Shown: piece by piece, positions 10,147-23,530 of the stretch
Layout of the letters: the number at the start of each line of letters is the position of its first letter
Numbering within the stretch: the first letter of the stretch is position 1
DNA from: Dolomedes plantarius
Taxonomy: Eukaryota; Arthropoda; Arachnida; Araneae; Dolomedidae
Length of the DNA stretch: 64,000 nucleotides
Assembly (NCBI GenBank): GCA_907164885.2
Contig: OU015496.1
Span: forward strand, 106,926,322 to 106,990,321
Reading direction: 5' to 3'
Made by a program: the position numbers and the translations under genes
The notes under the pieces: generated by a model
What the model was told of the DNA's origin: nothing
Databases searched by the model: none
What the model saw: the letters and a program-made list of their open reading frames with translations, nothing else

Positions 10147-10847
10147 CAGCTCAATCTCCGTACAAGTACAATTATAGGGAAGAGTGGACAGAGTGGAGAA
10201 ATTGACTCACCTGGCTTCTTCATGACGTTTGTGGCGCAGGAAGGCTTGCGAGTATGAGTCAGCGCTAGAGGCAGAAGAAAATGCGCGACCAAAAGCATTC
10301 GAAATATCACTAACGTCTGTAAGCCGGCCATTTTCATTTACGCAAGAAATCGGGTGTGCAGAATAAAGCCCCATACCGCGCTTAGCTCGTGTTCACAAAA
10401 CCTTGCTGGGAGTAGATGGTGATAAACTAGACACATACTGGACGACTATCTTCCCACGATTGGTACGACTGTCTTCCCACACAGTTCTAGAACCGGTAGG
10501 CCAAAAATTTGCCATTCTTTTTTCTGATGCCATCTTTACAAATATAAACTTTTGGAGCAGAGGAATGTCAATGCTCATTCCATGAAGCTAAAGAGCTTAT
10601 AGCTTCATGACGCATTCATTGACGCGTTTCTGGGGATCGTATCAGTGTAATGTATTGTTCAGTGAAAACCAGTTCCCGGGGTAGTCCGTAGAAAGTCGAC
10701 TTCCCTATATACTCCCGTGGGAGCCCAGAGTCCTAAGTCGATGTTTTCATAACAGTCGTTGACATGAATATGTAATAAGAAATATTACTAGAATAGGGCA
10801 CGTGCATTACCCTAGTTAATATAATCTTTTTCCACTTTTTTATATTG

Positions 10848-11018
10848 ATAATAGCAGAATGGCTAGGGCTCTGGCGTTCGATACCAGAGTCCGTGGTCTC
10901 GAGTCTCACTGTTGGCATGGTTGTTTGTAGCCGTTCGGAATCAGTTTTAAGCAGTAGGTCCCCGTCTAATTATCCCTTGTGTAGCAAAAAAATGAACGTA
11001 GCGCAATCAACCAACCCC
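10848..11018 (+). mobile_element. tRNA-derived SINE, family A copy 1
   Basis: Matches the SINE at 57762-57939 over its whole length: A-box GAATGGCTAGGGC, a B-box-like TCTCGAGTCTCAC, then TGTAGCCGTTCGGAATC, TTAAGCAGTAGGTCCC and a CAACCAACCCC-type tail. It is flanked by 11-bp direct repeats TTTTTATATTG at 10837-10847 and 11019-11029, as expected from LINE-mediated insertion. Confidence 0.85.
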
Positions 11019-11029
11019 TTTTTATATTG

Positions 11030-12323
11030 TAACAATACGAAATATTAATAACTATGGGTCTCTTTTGCGTTGCATGATATTATTTTCTTACCTGTAACCG
11101 AATTTTTTAACATCTTCACAATGATCTAATTATAAATTATTTTTTCGAACTTCATCTTCATTGAGTTGTAAATAAAAATGAAGAGACTTGAAAAAAGTAA
11201 ATGCTTTCTGCCATTAAAGATTTTCATTACTACACACACGTAATTTAAATTGCTTAAAATGAAACCCATTAAAGGGAAAAAAGGGTATAATTATTAAAAC
11301 ATTCTTTTAAACATTTTCCAGACAATCTCTTTAGGTATTCAATTAAATTTATTTTTTTTTCAATTTTGCGTTTACTATTTGTTTTTTTCCCTTTTAATTA
11401 TAACATAGTCAAAAAGAAAAAAAATAATTATAAGGGTTTCTCTTTTTATTATCATATCAAACTTATAGTTAATAATGCTTGATAATTTTACTACATAAAT
11501 TAAGTCTTGTGTTTCCTTAAACATTTATCAAGCTTAGTTCTAAAGTATTTTATCCCTGCTTTTGGGCTTAATTATTACTCTAATACAAAAATATTGGTTT
11601 TTATGATCAAATATGCGAGTTTCAAATTTTATAAAAGTAGATAAAAATATCTTTCACAATGAAATTTTTATATACTTGTGATAAACTTTTGATAAGTTTT
11701 AGTAAAAAATAATTTAAAATAAATTAATTTTATCTTCCAAAAATTAAATTCTCTGTTGTTAAACTAGAAAGGATTTTCTACTTCGAAAAGCATCTAATTA
11801 GAGGCGATATAGGAACTTAGGTAAATTATTTCTTACGTATTTCGTCAATTTTTGCCGTATTATTTCTGGATTTTTGAGTTTTCCCCATTAAAATTATTGA
11901 AGAATTTTGTTTAGTATTAATTATTTTACATGAGTGACACCTTTTGATTCCCATTGAGTGATTCAAATTGAGTGAAAATAAATTTTCAGTTTTATATGGG
12001 CCAGAGTGTGTGTTATGCATTAAATGGAGACGCCATGTGGTTGAATTTACCGTATTTATTAAAAATTAATACACCTTCCTTCGATACAATGTTATTCAAT
12101 ATGGGATGCACAGCGACTACATCATCTCTGGATACTTAATCTTTGAAAACTGCCATCGGAATTGTTGGCATATATAACCTTATTGGTCTAAAACATTTGT
12201 TGGCCGGTTATTGCCTTAAACTTTTTTTAATTTTTTTTATTTCTAATGGCAGAATATAAGACAACTGTAGACAGAAAAACACAATAGAACAAGAACAAGT
12301 AACAAAGCTGAACTACAGTAAGT
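11030..12323. other. AT-rich intergenic DNA
   Basis: No gene, element end or repeat could be supported in this stretch. Confidence 0.45.
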
Positions 12324-12960
12324 CTATAAATCATTCATCTTGTGCCGAGCTCTCCAGTATTTTTCCCACAAGTGTCCCGAGACCAGTGCAGGGCAGTGAA
12401 CCAAATGGTTCACATCCATTTCCTCACGAATGTTACACAATTGGCAGAGAGGACTTGAAAGCAGTTTTAATCGGTTTAGATGCTTGGAGAGGCAATCGTT
12501 GCCAGTAGAGAAACGGAAAATGGCAACAGATTTGTCTCTTGGCCATAGCGGAATATTAGTGATTTCCTCGATCCATTTCTTGTCTTTATTTGCCTCCTTT
12601 ATGTTATTACAAAAGTTCACTCTAATAGATTTTTTAACTAAACGTTTGGCGGTATAGAAAGGGATTGGTTTATCTATTATTTGTGCAATTTCTGTTGCCT
12701 TTATTTGCCAGAGAATCAGCTGCCTCATTTCCCAGGAGTCCGCAGTGCGCTGGCACCCATTGCAACGCAACCTCTCTATGGTTTTCAATTATATTATTAA
12801 GAGCCAGACGAATATTTAAAATATCGGCTGACGCCGGTGCCTCAGATGAAGCAATGGTCAGGAGGGCAGCCCTGGAATCTGATAATATAACAGCCCTTCA
12901 AAAATTTTCACTTTGACACTGGAGTTTTCAAGACCAAGAATGGCACAGGGCCGTTTTTTC
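12324..12960 (-). pseudogene. Non-LTR retrotransposon RNase H and CCHC fragment
   Basis: On the minus strand, 12900-12700 reads AVILSDSRAALLTI (RNase H Asp) and then LQWVPAHCGLLGNEAADSLA (last catalytic block). A frame change leads into 12670-12324, which ends with LCQLCNIREEMDVNHLVHCP, a C-x2-C-x8-H-x4-C finger common at the C terminus of such elements. The reverse transcriptase is absent. Its residues differ from the RNase H at 8 kb, so it comes from another family. The wording IPFYTAKRLVKKSIR sits between the two parts. Confidence 0.8.
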
Positions 12961-14924
12961 TTAGCTGGGTCAGCAGGGTCGTAATCAGGCAAGATATTTT
13001 ATAAGATCATTTGGAAAATATTTATGGAAGTTAATAGCAAAATTTTGAAGATAATTTTGAATAGTATGGAGATTCATCTCCCTATAAATGTCAACATTAC
13101 AAAAATACTATGGGGAGTTAGTGATTTGCCGAATAGTCATACCATGTACACCCTATATATAGCTGTCGGTCTGCTAAAAAATTGCATATACTTGTGCAGA
13201 CTAAAAAATTAGAATACATCACATGCTGATATAATTCGACCAATCGAAATCGGCAGGTGGCGTAATTGGAAACAAGAATGCATGAGATATTTGCATAAAA
13301 GTTACGATATCGTTGTCATGCAGGGAAAACATATACCAGGTAACTAGATTAATATAATCCCACCTAAATTTTGTCTTTTATTAACGCGATATCTAACAGG
13401 AATCTTATGAGTTTTATTTATGTCTTTTTCTCTACAACAAAAGCAACCAAAAGAAAATTTTTCAACACCTTTTGAATGGCTCTGCCATCGCTTCCTCGAC
13501 ATACAACAGAGTAGATGCCTGGCAAAAAAAGTAACATTACGCTACCAAATATGCATAATAACTCTGCTAGACAGCCACTAAACTTAAAAAAAAGCATATA
13601 TTTTATATTTTATTACAAGTTGATCTTATAACATATACTGGACATTTCTTCATTAACGTTGGATTAAAGAATGTATTTGTAATTTTTAAAATTTATGTTT
13701 CAATTTCATAGGTTGCTCTTGTAAAAATAATTTTCGATAGCCCTTTTCAAAAATTCACTAATTTGAAATGTCACATCTTTGTCAGAAATCAGTTTGTTTC
13801 GTTCAAAAAAAAAAACTCTATCTCTTTTTATAGAACATGCGATTTTGGATGAAAGCATCGATCCAGGCGAAAAATATGCCAAACTTCAAACAGAACTTTT
13901 AAATATTGAGATCACCTTTTGACTTTTAAAATAATGCGTGTTGACTGCCCTTACACTGCATGCATGAAAGACATAGAATCTCGTTATCTATTTCCGCCCA
14001 ACGAGAACGTTGAAATAAATGATCGGAGAGAGAGAAAAAAAAAGTTCCAATATATGAACGAAGAACAAAAGAGTGGAGATAAAGTCAAATATTACAGGAT
14101 TTTCGGAGCTTTCGGAAAACTATAATGATCCCATTTCAGTATTGGGTTTTTAATGTAGTCCTTACAAAACATTTAATGTAATATAGCAATTGAATTGTTA
14201 ACTCTATAAGTAAAAGTTCTGTTTTTATATGTTTTTAAAATTGGATTATGAACATATGTTTTACGATAATTTGATTTATTATGGCTTATATGAATCAGAT
14301 TACATTAGAAGGAAGCCTAAACGAAAATTCTAACTGAGGAAAAGGTATCAATATTTATGGAAATGGAATCATCAGTTGTATGTTCTGAAAAACAAGTTTT
14401 ATCTATTTTTCCCCGAAATAAAACATTTTTTATTGTCTTTTACTTTTAGTGTTTATTATCTCGAAAGACTAATGTTGAATAATTCGATGTAAAGCTGATA
14501 TAATTAAAGCGAATTTATTTTTACTATGGGTGAATGCTTGGACGAATGTATCACGCAGGTTGTCAGTGAGTCATTACCTCATGTCATTTCATTGTCATTA
14601 CCTAAAATAAAAGAAAGAAAGAAATAGCAGATATCTCACAAGTCAATAGTACACATCGAGTAAATAGCAAGATCCAAGACTGAGGGTAACTCACCAGATT
14701 AAAATCAAATCTTTTACTGAAGTTATGCCAGGTAACCTACTGTATTTATGGTTTTGTTGATGAGGCCATGCATCTTGCTACACGTGGTCTCTAGACAATA
14801 CTGACTTTAAAAGCTAAAAATGACTCTAACAATTGATTATTTTTAATAAATTTGATAGCCAAAGTGGCCAAACTCTCTAGAATCAATTCTTCACGTCACT
14901 CCATGAATCCTGTTTAGATTGTTG
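12961..14924. other. Intergenic DNA, nothing recognised
   Basis: Short open frames at 13024, 13919 and elsewhere have no family motif and do not stand out from chance in this composition. Confidence 0.4.
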
Positions 14925-15005
14925 GGTCAAATAACAGCCCTCTTTCCCCAGTTGGCGAGTGCGCTTGCCACTAGGGATCTCGCAATGACTTGAGATCAAC
15001 GTGTG
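14925..15005 (-). mobile_element. Possible degenerate tRNA-derived SINE head
   Basis: The minus strand has CTAGTGGCAAGCGC, close to an A-box, and about 35 bases later TATTTGACCC, a poor B-box. No second copy was noticed. Weak call. Confidence 0.25.
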
Positions 15006-15375
15006 GATAAAGTTACAGCCTGGTTCCATGAAATAAAATTATTTATCAGTTGCATTGTACTTTGACTCTACAATTGCCATCGGGATACAACTGTCTAGGA
15101 CCACTGAAGACTAATATCACGGCCTGGACTACTAGACCTTTGTCAGTGTAAACTGTTTTCAGTTTTTTTCGTGTTAAACAGCTGTTATTTCTATACCGAT
15201 ATTTTAGCAACAGATGACTGTAGCACTCGAAACTATTCAGCCAACCAAACCAACTTTTGGATAAATGTCTGCCGTTTTTGAAAAATTCACAGGAACAAGC
15301 TGCCCATTAGAGTGTATCACTCGTAATCCCCGTGGAATGCCTTGTAAACTTCTTTGAATCAAACGCAGCACTATT

Positions 15376-15627
15376 TTAACTCTTTGAGGGGCGCCTTTTG
15401 CACAGTGCAAACGCCTAAATGTTGTCTTTTTTCACTTGCATTCAATGTATTCCAGTTAAATGAGCAGAAAAAACTCTAGTGCTGCCATCTGTTATGAGTT
15501 TAAAGAAATAGGAACATTTTCCAACCTTTAATTTGAAAAATTTTCAAGAATTATTTAAGTTATAAAAAATCGGTAAAAAAATCTGCACCGTGCAAATGGA
15601 GGAGGCTGTTACCCCTGAAAGGGTTAA
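15376..15627. mobile_element. piggyBac-like MITE, 252 bp
   Basis: TTAA at 15376-15379 and 15624-15627 flank inverted ends: TTAACTCTTTGAGGGG on the left and TTAACCCTTTCAGGGG on the right strand read inward. Subterminal TGCACAGTGCAAACG and GCACCGTGCAAATGG add to the pairing. TTAA target and the C-rich start are typical of piggyBac MITEs. No coding sequence. Confidence 0.85.
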
Positions 15628-16221
15628 GCTACAGTCTTGAAATTTCTTGCCTAAACTGATTCGTCAGAACGTGGTCTTTCCTATCTTGCTCACTTTGTGC
15701 CTTTTTATTTATATAGCCTCACGTCCTGGATATAGAAGTTCAGGAAAGAATTACAGTAAAAAAACACAATAACAGAATACAAAAAGTAGAAAATAAAGCG
15801 ACTAATTATAGATTAATTTATCGCTATATAATATTATACATCGTTACTTTATACTATATTCAATACGCTGCGTTCAGAATTTTTAGTTGAGAGTAAAAAT
15901 TCTCGTAATATTTTCCGGGAAGCAAATATTTCTCCGAAAAAATGTTTTCTGCCCAGTGATTAAAATTTTTATTTTTGAAAATTTTATAAATTCTCTATAC
16001 AAAGTGCTTTTAAATATTCTACACAAAAAATGACAGAAAAAGTTACCTTTAGCAATTACTTCACCAGTTATATAAATAAAAATTAAAAAGCTCTATCAAT
16101 TTAAAATAAAAAAGTTAGATGACGTTTCGATTGTTTCAGTAATTTCTTTATTTGTATAGAAATTTATATTTAAAGGAACATTTGAGTGAAAAAATTACTT
16201 CATGTCACATGTAAAGAAAAT
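15628..16221. other. Intergenic DNA, nothing recognised
   Basis: AT-rich, no gene or repeat supported. Confidence 0.4.
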
Positions 16222-16443
16222 AAAATATTTCAGGTTGTCTCTTCTAACGACACTACTGCGGCTTATTAACGTAGGATTACTTATCGTAGCTTACCACTTT
16301 TTTGTGACGCATTTTGGAACTTTTCTGTTTAACTGTTTACTGCTACTGGGTTTGGCGCACTGCCAAAATTATACTCGCTACGTATGACGGACACTTTTTT
16401 TCTTCCCGGAGGACCCTTATTGAAGATCGTAATCCTACGTTAA
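16222..16443. mobile_element. TTAA MITE (family M) with a conserved left flank
   Basis: TTAACGTAGGATTAC at 16266 and its inverse GTAATCCTACGTTAA ending at 16443 enclose 178 bp with no gene. A second full-length copy is at 40181-40351 on the other strand. About 45 bases outside the left TTAA (AATATTTCAGG.TGTCTCTTCTAACGA) are also shared with that copy and with 23.93 kb, so the repeated unit is larger than the TTAA-bounded part. Confidence 0.8.
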
Positions 16444-17074
16444 AAATTAAATTTTCTATCGCTGACTCCCATAAAAATAGTATATCTGTAAAAAGTACAT
16501 TTATCGCCAAGAATACGGTTCACAACAGAGTACTATTGTCACGTTCTACAGAGGATTCAGGAGACCGTAACTTAAGATCTTTTAACAACACATATTCACC
16601 AATACAGATTAGAAGACTTGATATTATAAAACAGTGTTGAACCACGGCATATACTGAATTCCTACGAAACATCTAAACTAACATGTATCTGACAGAAAGT
16701 AAGAGATACTAGGTATCAAAAGATAGAATGCATTTTTCCCGGACATTTTCTTTTTGTCGAGGAACATATTCTTTTCTCTCCAAAATTGATTAACTTAACA
16801 GGGCATAAATGATAAATCGGTGAAACTGACAGCGGCAGAAGTAAAAAGTAGCAGTTGCAGTTGATATCAGTAAAATTCGAGATATTTTTGTAGGATGGAA
16901 AAGTAAGAGACAAAAATAATATCAAAAGCTTTAAGGACGATGAAGGTTTACAATTCTATGATTTCACATTTTAAGGTCTCCGTACAGGATTATTCATTAA
17001 CAAGACAAATGAACAGATCTCTTTGTGAAATTAATATTAAATAGGATAGGTAATAGTGAGATTGGGGGAAAATA
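16444..17074. other. Intergenic DNA, nothing recognised
   Basis: No gene or element boundary seen. Confidence 0.4.
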
Positions 17075-17138
17075 TTAACTTTTCCCTTACGGGGTGGGAT
17101 AGCATGTATCCCAAGAATACGGGCCCTAGAATGAAGAA

Positions 17139-18287
<1,149 letters not shown>

Positions 18288-18344
<57 letters not shown>

Positions 18345-18390
18345 CATATACATACACACACATATATATATATATATATGCATGTATGTA
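18288..18390. repeat. (AT)n and (CATA)n microsatellite
   Basis: AT dinucleotides to about 18341, then CATACA units, AT again to about 18379, and GCATGTATGTA up to the next element end at 18391. Confidence 0.9.
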
Positions 18391-20391
18391 TAGCCCCTTT
18401 AACGGCCGTTCTTAGAAAGGGGGTATGAAATTTCCCGTTCTAAAGAGGAAATCGGAAAAATGGGCCCCGTAAATCGATAAAAATTGTATTAATCCTTTAA
18501 AGGTTAATACAATTTTTATATATTTCTTAAATGTCCCCTTAATGTCCACCAATTATGCGGACTCTACATTATTTTATTTGAATCAAACATCATTTCTGAG
18601 AAGGTAGAACTTGCTCATGATGAAAAGCATTCAATGCATTGTTTTAAACTTTCTTTCGGAAAATTTAACGTCAAAAAAGTTTAACGTCATTGTTATTCTA
18701 ATAACATTGCCGATCTTCCAGTGTATCGCAATATCTGAACTATAATTAATTAAAAAATAGTTACAATACATTTGTATGTATATCCCTTCCTTACGCATGC
18801 ATCATTTTCCCACAAAATTTGAGAAAATTGCTGTCAGTGATTTTAAATGCATTTTCTACGTCTTTTATTGGAAACTGTTAATTGTACAGGTTCAATATGT
18901 GTCGTGTCCTCGATAGCTATTTACTCAATGCTGATTCATTGGTTATGTGTCCCTTAAATATTAGCCTTCCGAATCTAGTTTCGGTCGCTGTTAGCTATGG
19001 AAAAAATCGCGTTAGAGTCTAGAATTTGATAGATGGTTAATTTGCCGATGTGCCTTTTAAGCTAGTGCTAGCATGAAATGGTAGGAGTTGACTTGTATCA
19101 CAAAGCATCGATAACAATTTTGAATCAATGGGAAAGATCACCTAAATTTTGGTACTATTTCTGGAGTTGCCTCCCTCAAATGGGTAAATCGGGTTCAGTA
19201 TTAGTTCAGGAAAGATAAGGACACCAATTTTCACAAAACTATTCGATCGATTTATTTCTATTTCACTGAGTTGTAGCTGAATCATATAGTTAACGGTGGA
19301 TGTTGCAAATCGCTATCTGACTATTATCTTCTAAATATTTACTTTAGAAACTGTCAAGGCTGTGCACTCTTTTTCTAGTTATTTAATTACCAGACCAGTT
19401 TTCGCTTGAACTGATTGCTCAGTTAACTATCCACATCATTTATTGTAGTAGTACTTTAATACGCATGGTAAAGAGCTTAAGTAAAACAAAAATCTCTTTA
19501 AGAATTTAATGCATGTTTTAAAATTTTAGTGCAATATTTCTAGAAAATAAATAGATTCCTTAGATTTGGGGGTAAGTAACTCAAAATCACTTATATGCAA
19601 ACACAGAAAGTGAACAGATTTATGTTCATGGTCTATTTAAAAATGGATTCCGTAATTTTCAAAATAAAAGATGGTGCTACAGTCGTAAAGGATATTCAGT
19701 CGGCATGGTAACAGTTTGATGGGTTTTCCCACATTTACTTTAAAGTACGTTTTTCGGCGATCTATACATGAATATTTTGTTTAGAATTAAGTAAATCTGT
19801 GAAAAGAACTCTATCGTTCTAAAATTCTATTAATAGAATCATTTAGCCATATTAAATTTGCGTTTGTAAATCATTCTTATTACTCTCGTATTGTGATTTA
19901 GTTTTCCAAAATATTCTAGATGTGAACAGTAAAGATTCTTTCATGGAATTAATACAAAATTATTCCAAACTTAATCATAGAACAAAATATCTCTAAAATA
20001 ATATGTGAGAACCCCTACTGATACAAGAAAAGGAAAGACTACAGTGCAGTCTCTTATTACGGAAATTGATCAGAGTTGAAAATCTATTTTTTAATGTTCA
20101 ACCAACCCGTATCCTTTACTCTCCGAATATTTTGATATGTTCTTTTGAGATATTCTCCTTCAGTATATAGCGTCTATCTCCGCGGACACTCTGAGTCATA
20201 TTATAGTACGATGATGAAAATCAATGTATTTTTAGCAACAAGTATCGATATTTTTGCTTAGATTTACGAACATTTATCGGTGAAACACAGTTTTCATTTA
20301 CCCTTTTGCTTACGGAGCTCATTTTTCCAATTCCCTCTTTAGAACGGGAAATGTCATACCCCTTTGTAAGAATGGCCATTAAGGAGGTGAT

Positions 20392-20392
<1 letters not shown>
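18391..20392. mobile_element. TA-flanked element with about 85-bp inverted ends
   Basis: Left: CCCCTTTAACGGCCGTTCTT then AGAAAGGGGGTATGAAATTTCCCGTTC (paired in parts). The right end at 20300-20390 is its inverse with scattered changes (ACCTCCTTAATGGCCATTCT). TA is present at each border (18391-18392, 20391-20392), and simple repeats lie outside both. No transposase was recognised in the 1.8-kb interior. Superfamily undecided; the TA target suggests Tc1/mariner. Confidence 0.65.

Positions 20393-20435
<43 letters not shown>
20393..20435. repeat. (CA)n then (TA)n microsatellite
   Basis: CA dinucleotides to about 20415 followed by TA to 20435, immediately outside the inverted-repeat end. Confidence 0.95.
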
Positions 20436-20921
20436 GAATGACATATCATGTCTTGTAGAAACAGCTTAAAAAGCAGATACTGGAACAGAGTTGGTTATTG
20501 GGACGCAGTAAATAGGCGATTTCATTAATATAGTTTTATCGTCGTTCATATGCAGTTCCCCATACGGAGGGAGCTAGATCGAGTGACATATGAAATGTAG
20601 CAAACAATATCAGAAAAAAGGCGCGGCATTCAGCCGTGTTCTCATTTTTATATCGGGAAAATACAGAAGAGGTGATGCAAAGGTAATTCCCTATAACGTT
20701 ATGTTACGTTATGGACTACGGCGTGTCTAATGATTCTTATCGGTTCAATCTCCCTAGACAGAGGTAGTCTTAAGTCTGTAAGGATCTTTCTTTGTCTACA
20801 GGGGAACGAAGGGATTAAGTACTGCAATCTTTCTGGGAATTACAACATCTCTAGAAATCGAATAAATTATGTTTTACAGAAACATGGAGAAGTCAGATTA
20901 TTAATATAATTTTTTTTGTTA
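20436..20921. other. DNA between two microsatellites, unrecognised
   Basis: About 490 bp of less AT-rich DNA inside the TTAA-bounded unit. No gene, no inverted ends found. Confidence 0.35.
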
Positions 20922-20955
20922 CATATATATATATGTGTGTGTGTGTGTATGTACG

Positions 20956-20983
<28 letters not shown>
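20922..20983. repeat. (AT)n-(GT)n-(AT)n microsatellite
   Basis: AT, then GT, then AT dinucleotides, ending at the right arm of the TTAA inverted-repeat pair. Confidence 0.95.
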
Positions 20984-20987
<4 letters not shown>

Positions 20988-21048
20988 TTTATTCTTGGGT
21001 CTGTATTCTTGGGTTACATGCTATCCCAGCCCATAAGGAAAAGGTTAA

Positions 21049-22180
21049 GAAACAGGTTTTATCAATTTTGGCAGAAGATTGATTTAAAAAAAAATATTTT
21101 CCTGGTGTACGTTATTTATCTTTTCAGGGGTGGGAATCCGAAGCTTTCAGTCAGGGAATTGGTAAATTGTCATTGTTTCAGCATTCAAATGCAATGTGTA
21201 TTCCCCCAAATTCAAATGCATGTACGATTTTGCGATAAATCTCTAATGTAAATATTAAGTAATTTTCCCCGTTTAGGATCTATATAAAATATAAGGTTCA
21301 GGGAAGATGTTGTCCGAATTAAGCAAATTTTGAAGTTAGTTATTTTGGAATTTTTACACTTGAATTACAGGGAAATGATTTTAATCTTAATTTCTTTCCG
21401 TCAGATGTAACATGTGCTGTAATTGTTAAAGTCGGAAATTTTAGGTCTAAAAGGAATGAATTTTTCTAGCTCTGCTTACTGAAGTAAAATTAGCTTACGC
21501 GTGTCATTTTTACGCACAGAATACATGGCATGAAATATAATGGGGAATAAAACCAAATTTAGATTCTTTTATATAAGTGGATGTTTGTGAAATGTTGATA
21601 ATATGCATGAATTTTTATTCACAGATATTCCCTATAAACCACCACAATCGTTTTCTCCATCGATAATCCTAATTTTATTCCTTCGGAACATGCTTTTAGA
21701 ATTTTGGAAATTCTTATTCTGAAAACAAAACAGTTTTTCTACTATTTAAGATACTTGTAATATGTAATTATTGTTCACCAAACACAGAAGAGGACGCTTG
21801 CATACTAAAATCTCCTTTCGACTTTTAAAGCACAATAAGGAAATTTACATTTCACTGCATGTCTCATACATGAAACATCATTATTTCCATCCACACTTCT
21901 AGGAAGCTCTAGTAAAATGGTTCGTATGATAAAAAGACTAAAATATACAGTTGGTGCAGGTAAAAAAAAACGTTAATGAAAGATCAGAGTGTTTTCAGAG
22001 TATTATTAATTCTATTTTAGAGTCTGTTTCTAAATCTTCCTGTAAGAATCAATTATTTGAACGTTGAGAAAAATTCTATCCTATAATGCCTGGAGAAATC
22101 TTCGTTCTGACAAAAACATGGGCTTATAATTGCATGATTTCTCTTTAATAATTGTATTCCTTGTTAATTTCCTCTCTCGG
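21049..22180. other. AT-rich intergenic DNA
   Basis: No feature could be supported. Confidence 0.4.
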
Positions 22181-22650
22181 CAGCACTATTCCCTAGGGAG
22201 TTCATTCCTATAAATTTTATCTTGTTTAAGAAAGGTCACTTCTAATGCTGTCCAAGGAATCGTTTTAATTGTAATGGAAACTATGTCAAGAATGAATAAA
22301 GAAGGTTATTCAGACAACACACAAATTAGAGATAAAATCTTATTATTCGGATGATCACCAGAATGGAAAGAGATACATTATATCCTAGGTGACGCCTTAT
22401 ACAGCTGAGCTTTTCTGAGATTCTCAGTTAAGCCAGGAAACGTTATTAGAACTGTGATTTGCTGATAAGCTCCGGTTTTGTTGGTTGGATTTAGGAGAAT
22501 TACAGTCAACGTCTGCGATGCGAAATCCCAGCGATTGTCTAATAGCATAGAGGAAACTCAAAAAAGCATATACGGTATTTAAAAACTACTTTAAATCTAC
22601 GCCTTTAGAAAACTACAGTCTTAGAATTAACGGAGAAGATATTGAGATAG
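22181..22650. repeat. Dispersed repeat R, copy 1
   Basis: Strongly similar to 45861-46265: shared blocks include ATGTCAAGAAT, GGTTATTCAGACAACACACA, ATATCCTAGG.GACGCCTTA and GTGATTTGCTGATAAGCTC. The second part, from the GCTCYGGTTTTGTTGG block on, recurs at 23302-23490. No coding motif and no terminal repeats recognised. Confidence 0.85.
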
Positions 22651-22834
22651 TTATCAAGATGGTCCTCAAAAGTTGAATAAAAATTTATTTCTTTTCGTAA
22701 ATTCGATGACCTTGGATTAAGGGGACAAGGGACATCCAAACTCGTTTCTTTCAATTTTCAAACGTTTTACTCTACGTACAAAATGAGAATAGTTAATATC
22801 ATTTTTGACCACATTAAAGACACTTAGAATTCAA

Positions 22835-22990
22835 AAAGCCTCCCCTGACCACAATTTATCCTGTCTGGGGCTCACCAGGCAGGACCTAGCTCAAGATCCT
22901 CTTTTGGTGCTGGACTTTCTCAGAGTGAACGAGCTTATGGACCTGATCTAGCTCTGCTGGTCATGGGGATGAGAAACAACAACAACAGAA
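22835..22990 (+). mobile_element. Possible LINE or SINE 3' end with (AAC)n tail
   Basis: A GC-richer segment from CCCCTGACCACAATTTATCC to GATGAGAAACAACAACAACA. The simple-repeat tail after a conserved-looking, non-coding block resembles a LINE 3' end. Family unknown; no second copy seen. Confidence 0.3.
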
Positions 22991-23301
22991 TTCAAATAAG
23001 TATTTTGTGGCAAAATTTGGTCTTTTTTCGAAACTATTTTCAAAAAATGCTAGCTTTTTTCAAAATTTTCCATCCGCAATAATTTTCTTATAAATTTTCA
23101 GGATTGTTAATTGAAGTATTTATTACACAAATGTGGTTCATTTTTTGAAACTAAAAATATTTTCTAAATTTATAGACCATGAATTAAAGTAAAAGCATGT
23201 AAAAGCACAAAAAAATAACAGGCAGATTGAAAAAAATTTTGGACTTTAGATTCATACAAAAAAAAAAAAATTCAGTGCGCAATTATTTATTTATAATTTT
23301 T

Positions 23302-23490
23302 CCTGATGAGCTCTGGTTTTGTTGGATGAGTTTAGGAGAGCTACAGTCAACGTCTGTTATGTGGAAACCAAGCAATTGCCTAATAGGATAAAGGAAAGTC
23401 GAAAGCAGATAGGGTGTTTAAAAATAATTCTGCCTATAGAAACTTCAGTCTTAGAATTCTCGGAGAAAATTTTGAGACAGTGATCTAGGT
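23302..23490. repeat. Dispersed repeat R, partial copy
   Basis: Matches the second half of copy 1 (GCTCTGGTTTTGTTGG, TAGGAGAGCTACAGTCAACG, AACTTCAGTCTTAGAATTCT). It lies about 860 bp from the equivalent part of copy 1 in the same orientation. Confidence 0.75.
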
Positions 23491-23491
23491 C

Positions 23492-23530
23492 AATGGTCAG
23501 CAAACTTTTTTCGATCGCGACCTACTTTCT
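23492..23530 (+). mobile_element. Possible solitary hAT 5' end
   Basis: CAATGGTCAGCAAACTTTTT followed by TCGATCGCGACC resembles hAT ends of the CAG.GGTCGGCAAAC type and shares TCGATCGCGA with the hAT end at 24396. No partner end found. Confidence 0.4.

Larger units (their letters stand above)
7988..10600 (-). mobile_element. I-like non-LTR retrotransposon, truncated both ends
   Basis: The minus strand carries, in order, a decayed linker (10.6-10.15 kb), reverse transcriptase (10.15-8.8 kb) and RNase H (8.6-8.0 kb). The combination of RT and RNase H in this order points to the I group within the Jockey/I lineage. The endonuclease is missing at the 5' side. At the 3' side the protein stops just after the conserved ISFWPS block, so the usual C terminus is missing. 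Confidence 0.85.
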
